Source: JAVJST01 sp965229715 (GTDB taxonomy: Bacteria; Pseudomonadota; Alphaproteobacteria; Rhodospirillales; Casp-alpha2). Taken from it: a DNA stretch of 64,000 nt. The DNA lies in contig CBDDJL010000002.1 in assembly GCA_965229715.1 (NCBI GenBank), positions 434,001 through 498,000 on the forward strand. Reading direction: 5' to 3'. The first letter of the stretch is position 1. Each line of letters opens with the position of its first letter. The translations under genes were made by a program, and so were the position numbers. The notes under the pieces were generated by a model. It worked only from the letters and a program-made list of their open reading frames with translations, had not been told where the DNA came from and searched no databases. Positions 29,245-38,512 of this stretch are shown in pieces.

Positions 29245-30555
29245 ATGGCCGATGCCGCTGAAGCCCCGAAACGCTTGCCGTCTCAGGAACAACTGCTGGT
29301 CGATTATGTCCGGCGACTTGAACAGCACGCGGCTGGGCGCTCGCTGGCACAGGTGCACCTGTCGTCACTGCGCCCGTTCAACCGCCGCGACCAGCACTTG
29401 CGGGCCGCCGCCAATGAATTCGAGTCGCTGATCAAATCGCAATCCGGTCAGCTTTTTTTGCTAAAGACCGGCGATATCTTCTTCTTCTTCAAGAACGAGG
29501 CGCGTGGACAGGTCGAGACCGCAGTTCGCAAGGTCAAGTACATGTTCAGCGACGACCCGCTCGTCGCCGACGAGGAAAAGACCGGCACCACCTTTGCGTC
29601 CTGGTACGACGCCAATACGCAATTTGCGGATATCCAGCGCGTCGTTAAGTCGCTCGCCGAGGCGGAGGCGCGCCGAGCCGAGGATGCCAAGAACCGTATG
29701 GACGCGCGCGCCGCGCTGCGCGCCAAACAGAAGATGGGCGAACCGCTGACGCCTGAGGTTCTGGCTCGCATCGAGGGATCGCTCGGCAATGCCGATCTCT
29801 CGAATCTCGTGCGCCGTCAGTTCGCCTGCGCCGTCGACGACAATATGATCCCGGAACAGACCTTTTCCGAGTTGTTCATCTCGATCCAGGATTTGCGCGA
29901 GACTCTGATGCCCAACATCAACCTTCTCGCCAACCGCTGGCTGTTCCAGCATCTGACCGAAACGCTCGATCGCCGCATGCTGTCGATGCTGAGCAAAACG
30001 GACCGGGTCGCGATTTCCGGTGACATCAGTTTCAACATCAACATTCGCACCCTGATGGCACAGGATTTCCTGTTGTTCGATGACAATGTCGCGGCGAGCC
30101 GGCGTGGCTCGATGATTATCGAGCTTCAGAAGGAAGATATTTTCGCCGACCTGGGTTCGTATTTGTTTGCCCGCGAGTTCGTACAATCCAAGGGTTACCG
30201 CGTGGCGCTCGACGGCCTGACGTTCGAGACATTGCAGGTCATCGATCATCGGCGACTCGGCGTCGATATTCTGAAACTTGTCTGGAATTCGGAGCTTGCG
30301 GACGGTGGCGAGAACGTTGCCGCGCAGGTTCGCCAGATCGTCGAAGAGTTTGGCGAAGGCAACACCGTGTTGTGCCGCTGTGATAACCGCGAAGCGATCG
30401 AGTTCGGCCGCTCGGTCGGGATCAACACGTTCCAGGGCCGCTATATCGAAAACCTGATCGCCGAAGATGGCCGACGCCGCGACCTGTTGCGTCTCAAGCG
30501 CCGCATGGAGCGCGCCGAGGAAGAAGGCGAGGAAGCGCAAGAAGACGACGATTGA
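29245..30555 (+). CDS. Degenerate GGDEF/EAL-like protein B (paralogue of A)
   Basis: A 436-aa paralogue of the preceding protein, starting 1 nt after its stop. Shared landmarks are VHLSSLRPFNRR (LRP), the TGDIFFFFK strand in place of GGDEF (75-83), the EAL position as ELF (209-211), PNINLLANRWLFQHLTETLD, NINIRT (Asn264), IIEL (Glu293), LDGLTF for LDDFGTG (323-324), DILKLV (Lys344), CRCD for AEGVE (377-380) and FQGRYI. So the second Asp of the DD pair and the Glu of AEGVE are lost, as in A. Its tail is strongly acidic (EEEGEEAQEDDD), opposite in charge to the tail of A. Confidence 0.7.
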   Translation: MADAAEAPKRLPSQEQLLVDYVRRLEQHAAGRSLAQVHLSSLRPFNRRDQHLRAAANEFESLIKSQSGQLFLLKTGDIFFFFKNEARGQVETAVRKVKYMFSDDPLVADEEKTGTTFASWYDANTQFADIQRVVKSLAEAEARRAEDAKNRMDARAALRAKQKMGEPLTPEVLARIEGSLGNADLSNLVRRQFACAVDDNMIPEQTFSELFISIQDLRETLMPNINLLANRWLFQHLTETLDRRMLSMLSKTDRVAISGDISFNINIRTLMAQDFLLFDDNVAASRRGSMIIELQKEDIFADLGSYLFAREFVQSKGYRVALDGLTFETLQVIDHRRLGVDILKLVWNSELADGGENVAAQVRQIVEEFGEGNTVLCRCDNREAIEFGRSVGINTFQGRYIENLIAEDGRRRDLLRLKRRMERAEEEGEEAQEDDD

Positions 30556-30572
30556 TCGCCCCACGGGGGAGA

Positions 30573-31607
30573 TCAGTCGCCTTTGTCGCTGACACCGGCC
30601 TCCGCGAACGTCGCCATGTCATTATGACAGTGCACCGCCGCGCGAACGATGCCGGCCGCAAGGGCGGCGCCGGACCCTTCGCCGAGCCGCATGTCGAGAT
30701 CGAGCAGGGGGGTCATGCCGAGCGCATCGAGCAGTAATCGGTGCCCAGGTTCTTTCGACACATGCCCGGCGACGCAATGATCGAGTGCAACCGGATTCAT
30801 CGCCTGAAGACATGCGGCGGCGGCACAGGCAACGTAGCCGTCGAGCACCACCGGCACCCGTTCGAGGCGTGCGGCCACGACGATCCCCGCCATGGCTGCC
30901 AGTTCCCGGCCGCCAAGTCGGCGCAGTATCTCGATTCCGTGGATCGGGCCTGACGAGTCCATGGCGTGAAGGCGGACGGATTTACGGACAATATCGGCCT
31001 TGCGGGACAGTGCATCGCCGGCAACGCCGGTGCCGGGACCGGTCCAGTTCAAGGCATCGCCCCCGAACAGCGCCATCGAGATTGCCGCGGCGGAAGTGGT
31101 GTTGCCGATACCCATCTCGCCGATACAGAGCAGATCGGCGGTTTCGTCGAGCGCGGCCATACCGGCGGCGAATGCGGCGACAATCTCAGCTTCGCTCATG
31201 GCTGGGCATTCGGAGAAATCCGCCGTCGGGGTATCGAGGTCCAGCGCGACGACATCGAGATGCGCACCGATAGAACGACACAACTGGTTGATCGCGGCCC
31301 CGCCGGCCGCGAAATTGCCCACCATCTGCGCCGTGACGTCGGCAGGGAACGCCGAAACGCCCTTGGCGGTGACGCCGTGGTTGGCGGCAAAAACACGGAC
31401 GCAAATCGTCTCGGCGGACGGCGGATGGCGGCCTTGCCAGGCCGCCATCCAGCGGGCGATGCCCTCGAGCCGGCCGAGGGCGCCGGGCGGCTTGGTCAAC
31501 TGCGGTTCGCGTTCGTCCGCAGCTTGGGCTGCCACGGCGTCGGCTACCGGCAGGTCGGCGAGCAACGTTAGAATATCATCGATGCTGGCAGGCGAGGTAT
31601 GCACCAT
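30573..31607 (-). CDS. cobT: Nicotinate-nucleotide:dimethylbenzimidazole phosphoribosyltransferase
   Basis: Activates dimethylbenzimidazole as alpha-ribazole phosphate for the lower ligand of B12 (the Salmonella CobT, Pseudomonas CobU). The protein has 344 aa, with LTKPPGALGRLEGIA near residue 40, VFAANHGVTAKGVSAFP, GEMGIGNTTSAAA, and the catalytic-base Glu in LDMRLGEGSGAALA. It converges with the EAL-like pair (17 nt between stops) and is divergent from cobS, so its promoter lies in 31608-31693 beside a perfect GGCGT-GA-ACGCC dyad. Confidence 0.96.
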   Translation of the reverse strand: MVHTSPASIDDILTLLADLPVADAVAAQAADEREPQLTKPPGALGRLEGIARWMAAWQGRHPPSAETICVRVFAANHGVTAKGVSAFPADVTAQMVGNFAAGGAAINQLCRSIGAHLDVVALDLDTPTADFSECPAMSEAEIVAAFAAGMAALDETADLLCIGEMGIGNTTSAAAISMALFGGDALNWTGPGTGVAGDALSRKADIVRKSVRLHAMDSSGPIHGIEILRRLGGRELAAMAGIVVAARLERVPVVLDGYVACAAAACLQAMNPVALDHCVAGHVSKEPGHRLLLDALGMTPLLDLDMRLGEGSGAALAAGIVRAAVHCHNDMATFAEAGVSDKGD

Positions 31608-31693
31608 CCGTGTTATTCCTTGCCGCGTTGGCGTGAACGCCCTATCACGCGGGAACCAAAACAGTCATCGAAACCGAGAGCGGCATAGGCCAC

Positions 31694-32530
31694 ATGACTG
31701 ACGAAAACAAGTCTGGTGAAAACAAGTCCGGCAAAGGCGATACGCGCCACGACGCGAAGCTGGCGCCGGAAGGCCTGGCGCGATGGCGCGACGACATGCG
31801 GGTCGTCATCGGGTTTCTGACGCGTCTACCGGTCGGCAATATCGACCATGCGCGCGGTCTTGCCGACGCGGCCTGGGCGTTCCCGGTGGCGGGCGTCATT
31901 GTCGGTGGCTTCGGCGCCGCTGTGCTTCACATTGATGGGATAATCGGCCTGCCGATCTGGTGCGGTTCGTTTCTCGCGATTGCCGTCATGACGTTGGTGA
32001 CCGGCGCGCTGCACGAAGACGGTCTCGCCGATGTCGCCGACGGGTTCGGTGGCGGCGCCGTCGCAACCCGCAAACTTGAGATCATGCGCGACAGCCGTAT
32101 CGGCAGTTACGGCGTGTTGGCGTTAATCTTCAGCGTCGGTTTACGTGTCGCGGCACTAAGCGCATTTGTCCGTCCCGATCTCGCCGCGGCGGTGTTGATG
32201 AGCAGCGCCATCCTGTCCCGCGCAACGCTGCCGGCGATGATGCACGTTCTGCCGATGGCCCGTGACGATGGACTGGCGCACGGTGCCGGCCGTCCCACCC
32301 AAGCGACGGCGGGTGTATCGCTCGCGCTCGGGGCGGGGGCCGCATTGTTCATTCTGCAGCCGCACCTTATGACCGTACTGATCGTGCTGAGTGCGGCGGC
32401 GGCGGGGGCGGCGGCAATCGCCATTCTGGCCAAGCGCCAGATCGGCGGCCAGACCGGGGACGTCATCGGCGCGGCGCAACAGGTCTCGGAGACCGCCGTA
32501 CTGCTGACGGCGGCGGCGATGCTGACATGA
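31694..32530 (+). CDS. cobS: Adenosylcobinamide-GDP ribazoletransferase (cobalamin synthase)
   Basis: Integral membrane enzyme joining alpha-ribazole(-phosphate) to adenosylcobinamide-GDP (CobV in Pseudomonas). The signature acidic motif ALHEDGLADVADGFGGG is present near residue 110, followed by KLEIMRDSRIGSYGV. About six hydrophobic segments follow the DE-rich cytoplasmic start. At 278 aa it carries a charged N-terminal extension of about 30 residues. It opens an operon in which the next four genes overlap. Confidence 0.95.
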   Translation: MTDENKSGENKSGKGDTRHDAKLAPEGLARWRDDMRVVIGFLTRLPVGNIDHARGLADAAWAFPVAGVIVGGFGAAVLHIDGIIGLPIWCGSFLAIAVMTLVTGALHEDGLADVADGFGGGAVATRKLEIMRDSRIGSYGVLALIFSVGLRVAALSAFVRPDLAAAVLMSSAILSRATLPAMMHVLPMARDDGLAHGAGRPTQATAGVSLALGAGAALFILQPHLMTVLIVLSAAAAGAAAIAILAKRQIGGQTGDVIGAAQQVSETAVLLTAAAMLT

Positions 32531-33168
32531 TCAACCAACCGATCGAGAGTTCCACGGTCACCCGCTGGTGGTGGATCCGCCACGCACCGGTCATCGACGG
32601 CGCGGGCAGACTTTACGGCCAGGAAGACCTCGACTGCGATACCGGCAACCGGGCGCGTTTCGAAATCCTGGCGAGCCTGATTCCGGCGGATGCCGTGTGG
32701 TTCGCGACGCCGCTGAACCGGACCCGGAAAACGTTGGCCGCCATTGCCGACGCCGGACCGCATGAACCCGAGCCGACGCTGGTTGCCGATTTCATGGAGC
32801 AATATTTCGGCGATTGGCAGGGTTTGCGCTGGGATGAAATGGAAGCCCGCGATCCCGAGAAGTATGCCGAGTTCTGGACCGATCCGTCCGGCAACGCGCC
32901 GCCCGGCGGCGAAAGCTTCGCCGGCGTCATCGAACGGGTCGCCCCGGCGATGGAGCGTTTGACCAACGAGCACGGCGGACGGGATATCGTTTGCGTCGCC
33001 CATGGCGGATCGATTCGTGCCGCCGTTGCCCACGCCCTCGATTTGCATCATGAGCGCGGCCTGTCGCTGACCATCGATACCCTGTCGCTGACCCGGATCG
33101 ACCATATCGAGGGCGGCGTGCTCAACGGCCGCGGTCAGGCCTGGCGCGTCGTCGGGGTCAATCGATGA
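32527..33168 (+). CDS. Histidine phosphatase (CobC-type alpha-ribazole phosphatase)
   Basis: A 213-aa member of the branch-1 histidine phosphatases. The nucleophile motif is WWWIRHAPV, where the usual RHG reads RHA, a variant common in alphaproteobacterial CobC-like proteins. The second His is in VAHGGSIRAAV and the Glu in MEQYFGDWQGLRW. Located between cobS and cobU with ATGA overlaps on both sides, it most likely dephosphorylates alpha-ribazole or adenosylcobalamin phosphate. It should not be confused with Pseudomonas CobC, the threonine-phosphate decarboxylase. Confidence 0.88.
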   Translation: MINQPIESSTVTRWWWIRHAPVIDGAGRLYGQEDLDCDTGNRARFEILASLIPADAVWFATPLNRTRKTLAAIADAGPHEPEPTLVADFMEQYFGDWQGLRWDEMEARDPEKYAEFWTDPSGNAPPGGESFAGVIERVAPAMERLTNEHGGRDIVCVAHGGSIRAAVAHALDLHHERGLSLTIDTLSLTRIDHIEGGVLNGRGQAWRVVGVNR

Positions 33169-33680
33169 GCGGAAACGTCACACTCGTTCTCGGTGGTGCG
33201 CGCTCGGGCAAGAGCGCCCATGCCGAAAGCCTGATAGAATCTCTCGGCGGCGGCGTTTACATCGCGACCGCCGAAGCATGGGACGACGAAATGCGAGACC
33301 GTATCCGCCTGCATCAGGCGCGCCGCGGGTCGCACTGGCAAACCCGCGAAGTGCCGCTCGATCTCGCGGCGGCCGTCGGGGAACACGTAGGGACGCCTAT
33401 CCTGATCGATTGCCTGACGATCTGGCTTTCGAACCTCATGCATTATGAAAGAGACGCCGATGCGGCAATCGACGAACTGCTCAAGGCGTTCGCGGGCGTC
33501 ACTGCGCCAGTCGTGGTCGTTTCCAACGAACTCGGCCTCGGCATTGTGCCGGAGAATGCGCTTGCCCGGTCGTTTCGCGATGTGCACGGGCGCATGAATC
33601 AGACGGTGGCGGCGGCGGCCTCCCGTGTGGTATTCGTCGCCGCTGGATTGCCACTCACTCTCAAGGACGAAACGACATGA
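33165..33680 (+). CDS. cobU: Adenosylcobinamide kinase / adenosylcobinamide-phosphate guanylyltransferase
   Basis: Phosphorylates adenosylcobinamide and transfers GMP to it (CobP in Pseudomonas). The P-loop is LGGARSGKSAHAE at residues 9-21. The RIRLHQARRGSHWQT segment contains the guanylylated His, then come LIDCLTIWLSNLM and the VSNELGLGIVPE motif. Its 171 aa is the standard length. It overlaps both neighbours by 4 nt. Confidence 0.96.
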   Translation: MSGNVTLVLGGARSGKSAHAESLIESLGGGVYIATAEAWDDEMRDRIRLHQARRGSHWQTREVPLDLAAAVGEHVGTPILIDCLTIWLSNLMHYERDADAAIDELLKAFAGVTAPVVVVSNELGLGIVPENALARSFRDVHGRMNQTVAAAASRVVFVAAGLPLTLKDETT

Positions 33681-34702
33681 AAATCCCAGCCACCGTGATC
33701 ACCGGATTCCTTGGCGCCGGCAAAACGACGACGATCCGTCACATGCTGGCGAATGCAAAGGGCCGCCGCATCGCCTTGGTCATCAACGAGTTCGGCGATC
33801 TCGGGATCGACCGTGAGCTGGTCACCGGCTGCGGCATCGAAGGCTGTAAGGACGACGACGTGGTCGAACTTGCCAACGGATGCATTTGCTGCACCGTGGC
33901 CGACGACTTCCTGCCGACCATGGAAGCCCTCCTGGATCGCGAGGATCCGCCCGATCACATCGTTATCGAGACCTCGGGTCTGGCGCTTCCGAAACCGCTC
34001 GTGAAAGCGTTCAACTGGCCGGAAATCCGCGCCCGCGTTACCGTCGACGGCGTGGTCGCGCTGATCGATGCGCCAGCAGTTGCCGAAGGCCGCTTTGCCG
34101 GCGACCCTGACGCGGTTCAACAGGCGCGCGAGGCCGATGAGGCGCTGGATCATGAGTCGCCTCTCGAAGAGGTCTTCGAGGACCAGCTCGCCTGCGCCGA
34201 CCTCGTCGTTCTCAACAAGACCGACCTTCTCGACGATGCCGGACTCGACGGCGTCCGCGCGCGGATCAAGGACGATCTGCCGGCGGGCGTGAAGGTCGTG
34301 CCGGCCCGTCATGGCGAAATCGATATCGACGTCCTGCTCGGTCTCTCGGCCTCCGTCGAGGACAAGATCGAGGCCCGCTGGTCGCATCATGACGGCGTCG
34401 ACGGCGAACACGACCACGACGATTTCGAGAGCTTCATCGCCGAGATCGGCGACGTGACCGATGCCGAGGCGCTTGAGGAGCGTATCCGCACAGTCGCCAG
34501 AGAGCATGATATTCTACGCATCAAGGGATTCGTTCATGTACCCGGCAAGGACATGCGCCTCGCCATACAGGCCGTCGGTAGCCGCATCGAGCGCTATTTC
34601 GACCGGGATTGGCGCGAGGGCGAAGCCCGTGAAAGCCGCTTGGTCGTAATCGGCGAACACGACCTCGATCAGGAAGCGGTGCGCCGCGCACTTGCTGGCT
34701 AA
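33677..34702 (+). CDS. cobW: CobW-family GTP-dependent metal chaperone
   Basis: G3E GTPase associated with cobalt delivery in aerobic B12 synthesis. Walker A is GFLGAGKTT (residues 10-18), the metal-binding CxCC motif is NGCICC, and the guanine-specificity motif is LNKTD. A short acidic/His stretch (HHDGVDGEHDHDD, about 235-247) precedes the CobW C-terminal domain. At 341 aa it fits CobW proper. It directly precedes cobN; the cobN ATG shares the last A of the TAA stop. Confidence 0.95.
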   Translation: MKIPATVITGFLGAGKTTTIRHMLANAKGRRIALVINEFGDLGIDRELVTGCGIEGCKDDDVVELANGCICCTVADDFLPTMEALLDREDPPDHIVIETSGLALPKPLVKAFNWPEIRARVTVDGVVALIDAPAVAEGRFAGDPDAVQQAREADEALDHESPLEEVFEDQLACADLVVLNKTDLLDDAGLDGVRARIKDDLPAGVKVVPARHGEIDIDVLLGLSASVEDKIEARWSHHDGVDGEHDHDDFESFIAEIGDVTDAEALEERIRTVAREHDILRIKGFVHVPGKDMRLAIQAVGSRIERYFDRDWREGEARESRLVVIGEHDLDQEAVRRALAG

Positions 34703-37700
34703 TGCATCTTCTTGCCGCCCAGCCGGGTGCCATCAGCGACGGGTCGGAAGCCATCGATCTCGGCCAGTCGCCCGGCGACATCGTCTTTCTCTCCGCCGCC
34801 GATACGGAACTGGCCTTGCTATCCGATGCACGGGCGAAGTTGGACGACTATCCCTCGCTTCGCCTCGCCAATATTCTGCATCTCGGCCACAACATGTCGG
34901 TCGACCTCTATGCCGACGCCGTCATTCGCCATGCGAAGCTCGTGGTGGTTCGTCTGCTCGGCGGGCGCGGATACTGGACCTATGGCGCAGAGCAGCTTTC
35001 GGGTATATGCCGCAAGGCCGGCATCCCCATCGCTTTCCTGCCGGGCGACGACCAACCGGATGCCGAACTGAGCGGCTTGACCACGCTGCCATCCGATGCG
35101 GCGCACCGGTTGTGGCAATACCTCGTGCACGGGGGCGCCGAGAACGCGCTTTCGTTTCTCGGCTATGCCGCCGAGCTGACCGGCGCGGCGGGGGATTGGC
35201 CCGCCACTTGGAAAGAACCCGCTCCGCTGGTGCGCGCGGGACTCTACTGGCCGGGCACGCCATCTCCCGATCTTGATCGCCTGCGTAGCGAATGGCGGGA
35301 CGGGCGACCTGTAGCGGCCCTCGTTTTCTATCGTGCGCTCGTGCAAGCCGGGAATACCCGTGCCGTCGACGCGCTGGTCGAGGGGTGCACGGACGCCGGG
35401 CTCAATCCGCTTCCGGTGTTCGTGCAAAGCCTGAAGGATCCCGTCGTCGCTGCAACCGTGGCCGAGGCGTTCGCCGCCGCTCCGCCCGCCGTCATCGTCA
35501 ACGCGACTGGCTTCGCCGTGTCCTCGCCGGGTCAGAAAAAGTCAGAAACCCCGTTCGACGAGGCCGACTGCCCGGTCCTGCAGGCCGTATTTTCCGGCGG
35601 CAATCTCTCGGGCTGGCAAGATGGCGTCGCCGGTCTTTCGGCCCGCGATATCGCCATGAATGTGGCGCTCCCGGAGGTCGACGGCCGCATTTTCTCGCGT
35701 GCAGCGTCGTTCAAGGGCAAGGCGCGGCGCGATCCGCTGACCGAAACCGATATCGTCGCCTACGAGCCGGTGCCCGACAGGGTTGCGTTCGTCGCCGAAC
35801 TGGCGGCGCGCTGGGCGAGGCTGCGTGAAAAGGCGCCGGCGGAGCGTTGCATTGCGCTCGTGCTCGCCAATTATCCGAACAAGGACGGTCGCCTCGGCAA
35901 CGGCGTCGGCCTGGATACGCCCGCCGGCACGTTGAACGTGCTGCACGCGCTTCGCGACGCGGGCTATCGTATCGACGATCTGCCCGAGGATGGCAACGGC
36001 CTGATCGAGCGCATGCAATCCGGCCCGACCAACGATTTCGCGCGCTTGCGGGAGCGCGAAATCCGGGAAACCCTCGGGATGAACGATTATCAGCTGTTCT
36101 TCGCGGGCTTGCCGGCTGCCGTGCAGTCGGCCGTGACGGAACGCTGGGGAGCGCCCGAGGCCGATCCGTTCTTCCTGCCGGGCGATCTGGACTGCGGCCG
36201 GTTCGTCTTGCCCGCCTTCCGGCTCGGGAACGTGATCGTCGGTTTGCAGCCGGCACGCGGCTACAATATCGATCCGGTCGAGAGCTACCACGACCCCGAT
36301 CTCGTGCCGCCGCACAATTATCTGGCGTTTTACGCCTGGCTGCGTGAGGTCGAGGATGTCGACGCCGTCGTTCACATGGGCAAGCACGGCAACATGGAAT
36401 GGTTGCCGGGCAAGTCGCTGGCGCTGTCCGAAACCTGCTTCCCGGAAGCCGTGTTCGGCGCCCTGCCGCATCTCTATCCGTTCATCGTCAACGACCCGGG
36501 CGAGGGGACCCAGGCCAAACGCCGCGCGCAGGCGGTGATCGTCGATCATCTGACGCCGCCGTTGACCCGCGCCGAGAGTTACGGCCCGCTCCGCGACCTG
36601 GAGCAGTTGGTCGACGAATATTACGAGGCCGCCGGCGTCGATCCCCGCCGCCTTAAGGTGCTGAAAAAGGAAATTCTGTCGCTGTGCCGGGTGACGGGTG
36701 TCGGTGTCGATTGCGGCATGGCGGAAGACGAGGACGAAGATGAATCGCTTCGCAAGCTCGACAACTATCTCTGCGAATTGAAAGAACTGCAGATCCGCGA
36801 CGGTCTGCATGTCTTCGGGTCGAGCCCGGCCGATGATCTACTGACCGACTTGCTGGTCGCATTGGTACGGGTGCCGCGCGACGGTGGAGACGGCGAGGGC
36901 GCATCGATTTTGCGGGCGCTGGCGTCGGACCTTGGCTTCGATACGGAAATATTCGACCCCTTGTCCTGCGAGATGGCCGCACCGTGGAGCGGACCGAAGC
37001 CGGATGTTCTGGCGGCGTTTCTCGATACGCCCTGGCGGACCATGGGCGATACGGTGGAACGGCTCGAATTGCTGGCGCAAGCACTGGTCGCGGGCGAGCG
37101 AGAGGCCGAAGCCGACTGGCCGGCGACCCGCGTTGTCCTCGACGGCATCGAAGACCGCTTGCGCCCGGCGGTGGTCGGGTCGGGGGCCGCCGAAATCGGT
37201 GGCTTGCTGACGGGGCTCGACGGTCGGTTCGTACAGCCCGGATCGTCGGGGGCGCCGACCCGCGGCCGCCCGGACGTGCTGCCTACGGGCCGCAACTTCT
37301 ACTCCGTCGATACGCGCACCGTACCGACGCCGGCGGCCTGGACGCTCGGCTGGAAATCCGCATCGTTGCTGATCGAGACGTACCGTCAGGATCACGGCGA
37401 ATGGCCAAAGGCCATGGCCGTCAGCGCCTGGGGCACGTCCAACATGCGGACCGGCGGCGACGATATCGCACAAGGCTTGGCGCTCATGGGTGTGCGCCCG
37501 ACATGGGATACGGCATCGCGCCGCGTGACCGGGTTCGAGGTGCTGCCCGCCGACGTGCTCGACCGCCCCCGCGTCGATGTGACGCTCCGGGTTTCCGGGT
37601 TCTTCCGCGACGCGTTTCCGGCGTTGATCGATCTGTTCGATTCGGCGGCGCGGGCGGTGTCGGCGCTCGACGAGCCGGAGACCGTCAACCCGGCCGCCGC

Positions 37701-38466
37701 TCGTCGACGTTCTGAAATCGCGGATCTGATAGCCGACGGTATCGACGAAGCGGAGGCGGAGCGCCGCGCCGGGTTCCGGGTGTTCGGTTCAAAACCGGGT
37801 GCCTACGGCGCGGGTCTGCAGGCCATGATCGACGAGCGCGGCTGGTCCGACGACAGCGATCTCGCGCGGGCCTACATCGCCTGGGGCGGATACGCGTACG
37901 GCGGCGGCACGGCCGGCGAAAGCGCGCATGGCGTTTTCGAGACGCGCCTCGGCAGCACCGACGCGGTGATCCACAACCAGGATAACCGCGAGCACGATCT
38001 GCTCGACTCCGACGATTACTACCAATTCGAGGGGGGTATGACCGCGGCGGTTCGAATGCTCAAGGGCGAGCAGCCGACGGTTTATCACAACGATCACTCG
38101 AGGCCCGAGAACCCGCGCATCCGCACGTTGGAGGACGAGATTGGCCGTGTCGTCCGCGCCCGCGTCGTCAATCCGAAATGGATCGCCGGCGTCATGCGGC
38201 ATGGTTACAAGGGGGCGTTCGAGATGGCGGCGACGGTGGATTACATGTTCGCCTTCGCCGCAACGGCGCGATGCGTGCGCGACCATCATTTCGATGCCGT
38301 GTTCGATGCGTACCTGAACGACGAGCACGTTCGATCGTTTCTGGAAGCGAACAATCCCGATGCACTGGCCGAAATGGCGGCGCGGCTTCGCGAAGCGCAG
38401 GACCGGGGCTTGTGGCGGCCGCGCCGTAACGATACCCGGCCGATGCTCGACGGCCTCGCGGCCTGA
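34702..38466 (+). CDS. cobN: Cobaltochelatase large subunit CobN
   Basis: The 1254-aa protein is the large subunit of the ATP-dependent cobaltochelatase that inserts cobalt into hydrogenobyrinic acid a,c-diamide in the aerobic pathway. Landmarks are LRLANILHLGHNMSVDLYAD at the start, NYPNKDGRLGNGVGLDTP, DAVVHMGKHGNMEWLPGKS, SPRATNFYSVD-like LPTGRNFYSVDTRTVPT, and VIHNQDNREHDLLDSDDYYQFEGG (quoted in part). All of the H/BchH-type core is intact. The AAA+ partner genes cobS/cobT (Pseudomonas naming) are not in the window. It begins with a TAATG overlap and is followed by cobO. Confidence 0.95.
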   Translation: MHLLAAQPGAISDGSEAIDLGQSPGDIVFLSAADTELALLSDARAKLDDYPSLRLANILHLGHNMSVDLYADAVIRHAKLVVVRLLGGRGYWTYGAEQLSGICRKAGIPIAFLPGDDQPDAELSGLTTLPSDAAHRLWQYLVHGGAENALSFLGYAAELTGAAGDWPATWKEPAPLVRAGLYWPGTPSPDLDRLRSEWRDGRPVAALVFYRALVQAGNTRAVDALVEGCTDAGLNPLPVFVQSLKDPVVAATVAEAFAAAPPAVIVNATGFAVSSPGQKKSETPFDEADCPVLQAVFSGGNLSGWQDGVAGLSARDIAMNVALPEVDGRIFSRAASFKGKARRDPLTETDIVAYEPVPDRVAFVAELAARWARLREKAPAERCIALVLANYPNKDGRLGNGVGLDTPAGTLNVLHALRDAGYRIDDLPEDGNGLIERMQSGPTNDFARLREREIRETLGMNDYQLFFAGLPAAVQSAVTERWGAPEADPFFLPGDLDCGRFVLPAFRLGNVIVGLQPARGYNIDPVESYHDPDLVPPHNYLAFYAWLREVEDVDAVVHMGKHGNMEWLPGKSLALSETCFPEAVFGALPHLYPFIVNDPGEGTQAKRRAQAVIVDHLTPPLTRAESYGPLRDLEQLVDEYYEAAGVDPRRLKVLKKEILSLCRVTGVGVDCGMAEDEDEDESLRKLDNYLCELKELQIRDGLHVFGSSPADDLLTDLLVALVRVPRDGGDGEGASILRALASDLGFDTEIFDPLSCEMAAPWSGPKPDVLAAFLDTPWRTMGDTVERLELLAQALVAGEREAEADWPATRVVLDGIEDRLRPAVVGSGAAEIGGLLTGLDGRFVQPGSSGAPTRGRPDVLPTGRNFYSVDTRTVPTPAAWTLGWKSASLLIETYRQDHGEWPKAMAVSAWGTSNMRTGGDDIAQGLALMGVRPTWDTASRRVTGFEVLPADVLDRPRVDVTLRVSGFFRDAFPALIDLFDSAARAVSALDEPETVNPAAARRRSEIADLIADGIDEAEAERRAGFRVFGSKPGAYGAGLQAMIDERGWSDDSDLARAYIAWGGYAYGGGTAGESAHGVFETRLGSTDAVIHNQDNREHDLLDSDDYYQFEGGMTAAVRMLKGEQPTVYHNDHSRPENPRIRTLEDEIGRVVRARVVNPKWIAGVMRHGYKGAFEMAATVDYMFAFAATARCVRDHHFDAVFDAYLNDEHVRSFLEANNPDALAEMAARLREAQDRGLWRPRRNDTRPMLDGLAA

Positions 38467-38512
38467 CGACCATGCCGTTATACTGACGCCGATTCCCTGA
38501 CGAGAGGACCAG

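Noticed and set aside
30996..31573. Plus-strand frames over cobT suggesting a second gene
   Set aside because: They are antisense to cobT, whose catalytic motif and full length are clear.
32527..33168. Calling this gene Pseudomonas-type CobC (threonine-phosphate decarboxylase)
   Set aside because: The RHA and VAHGG motifs are those of histidine phosphatases, with no PLP-type lysine motif.
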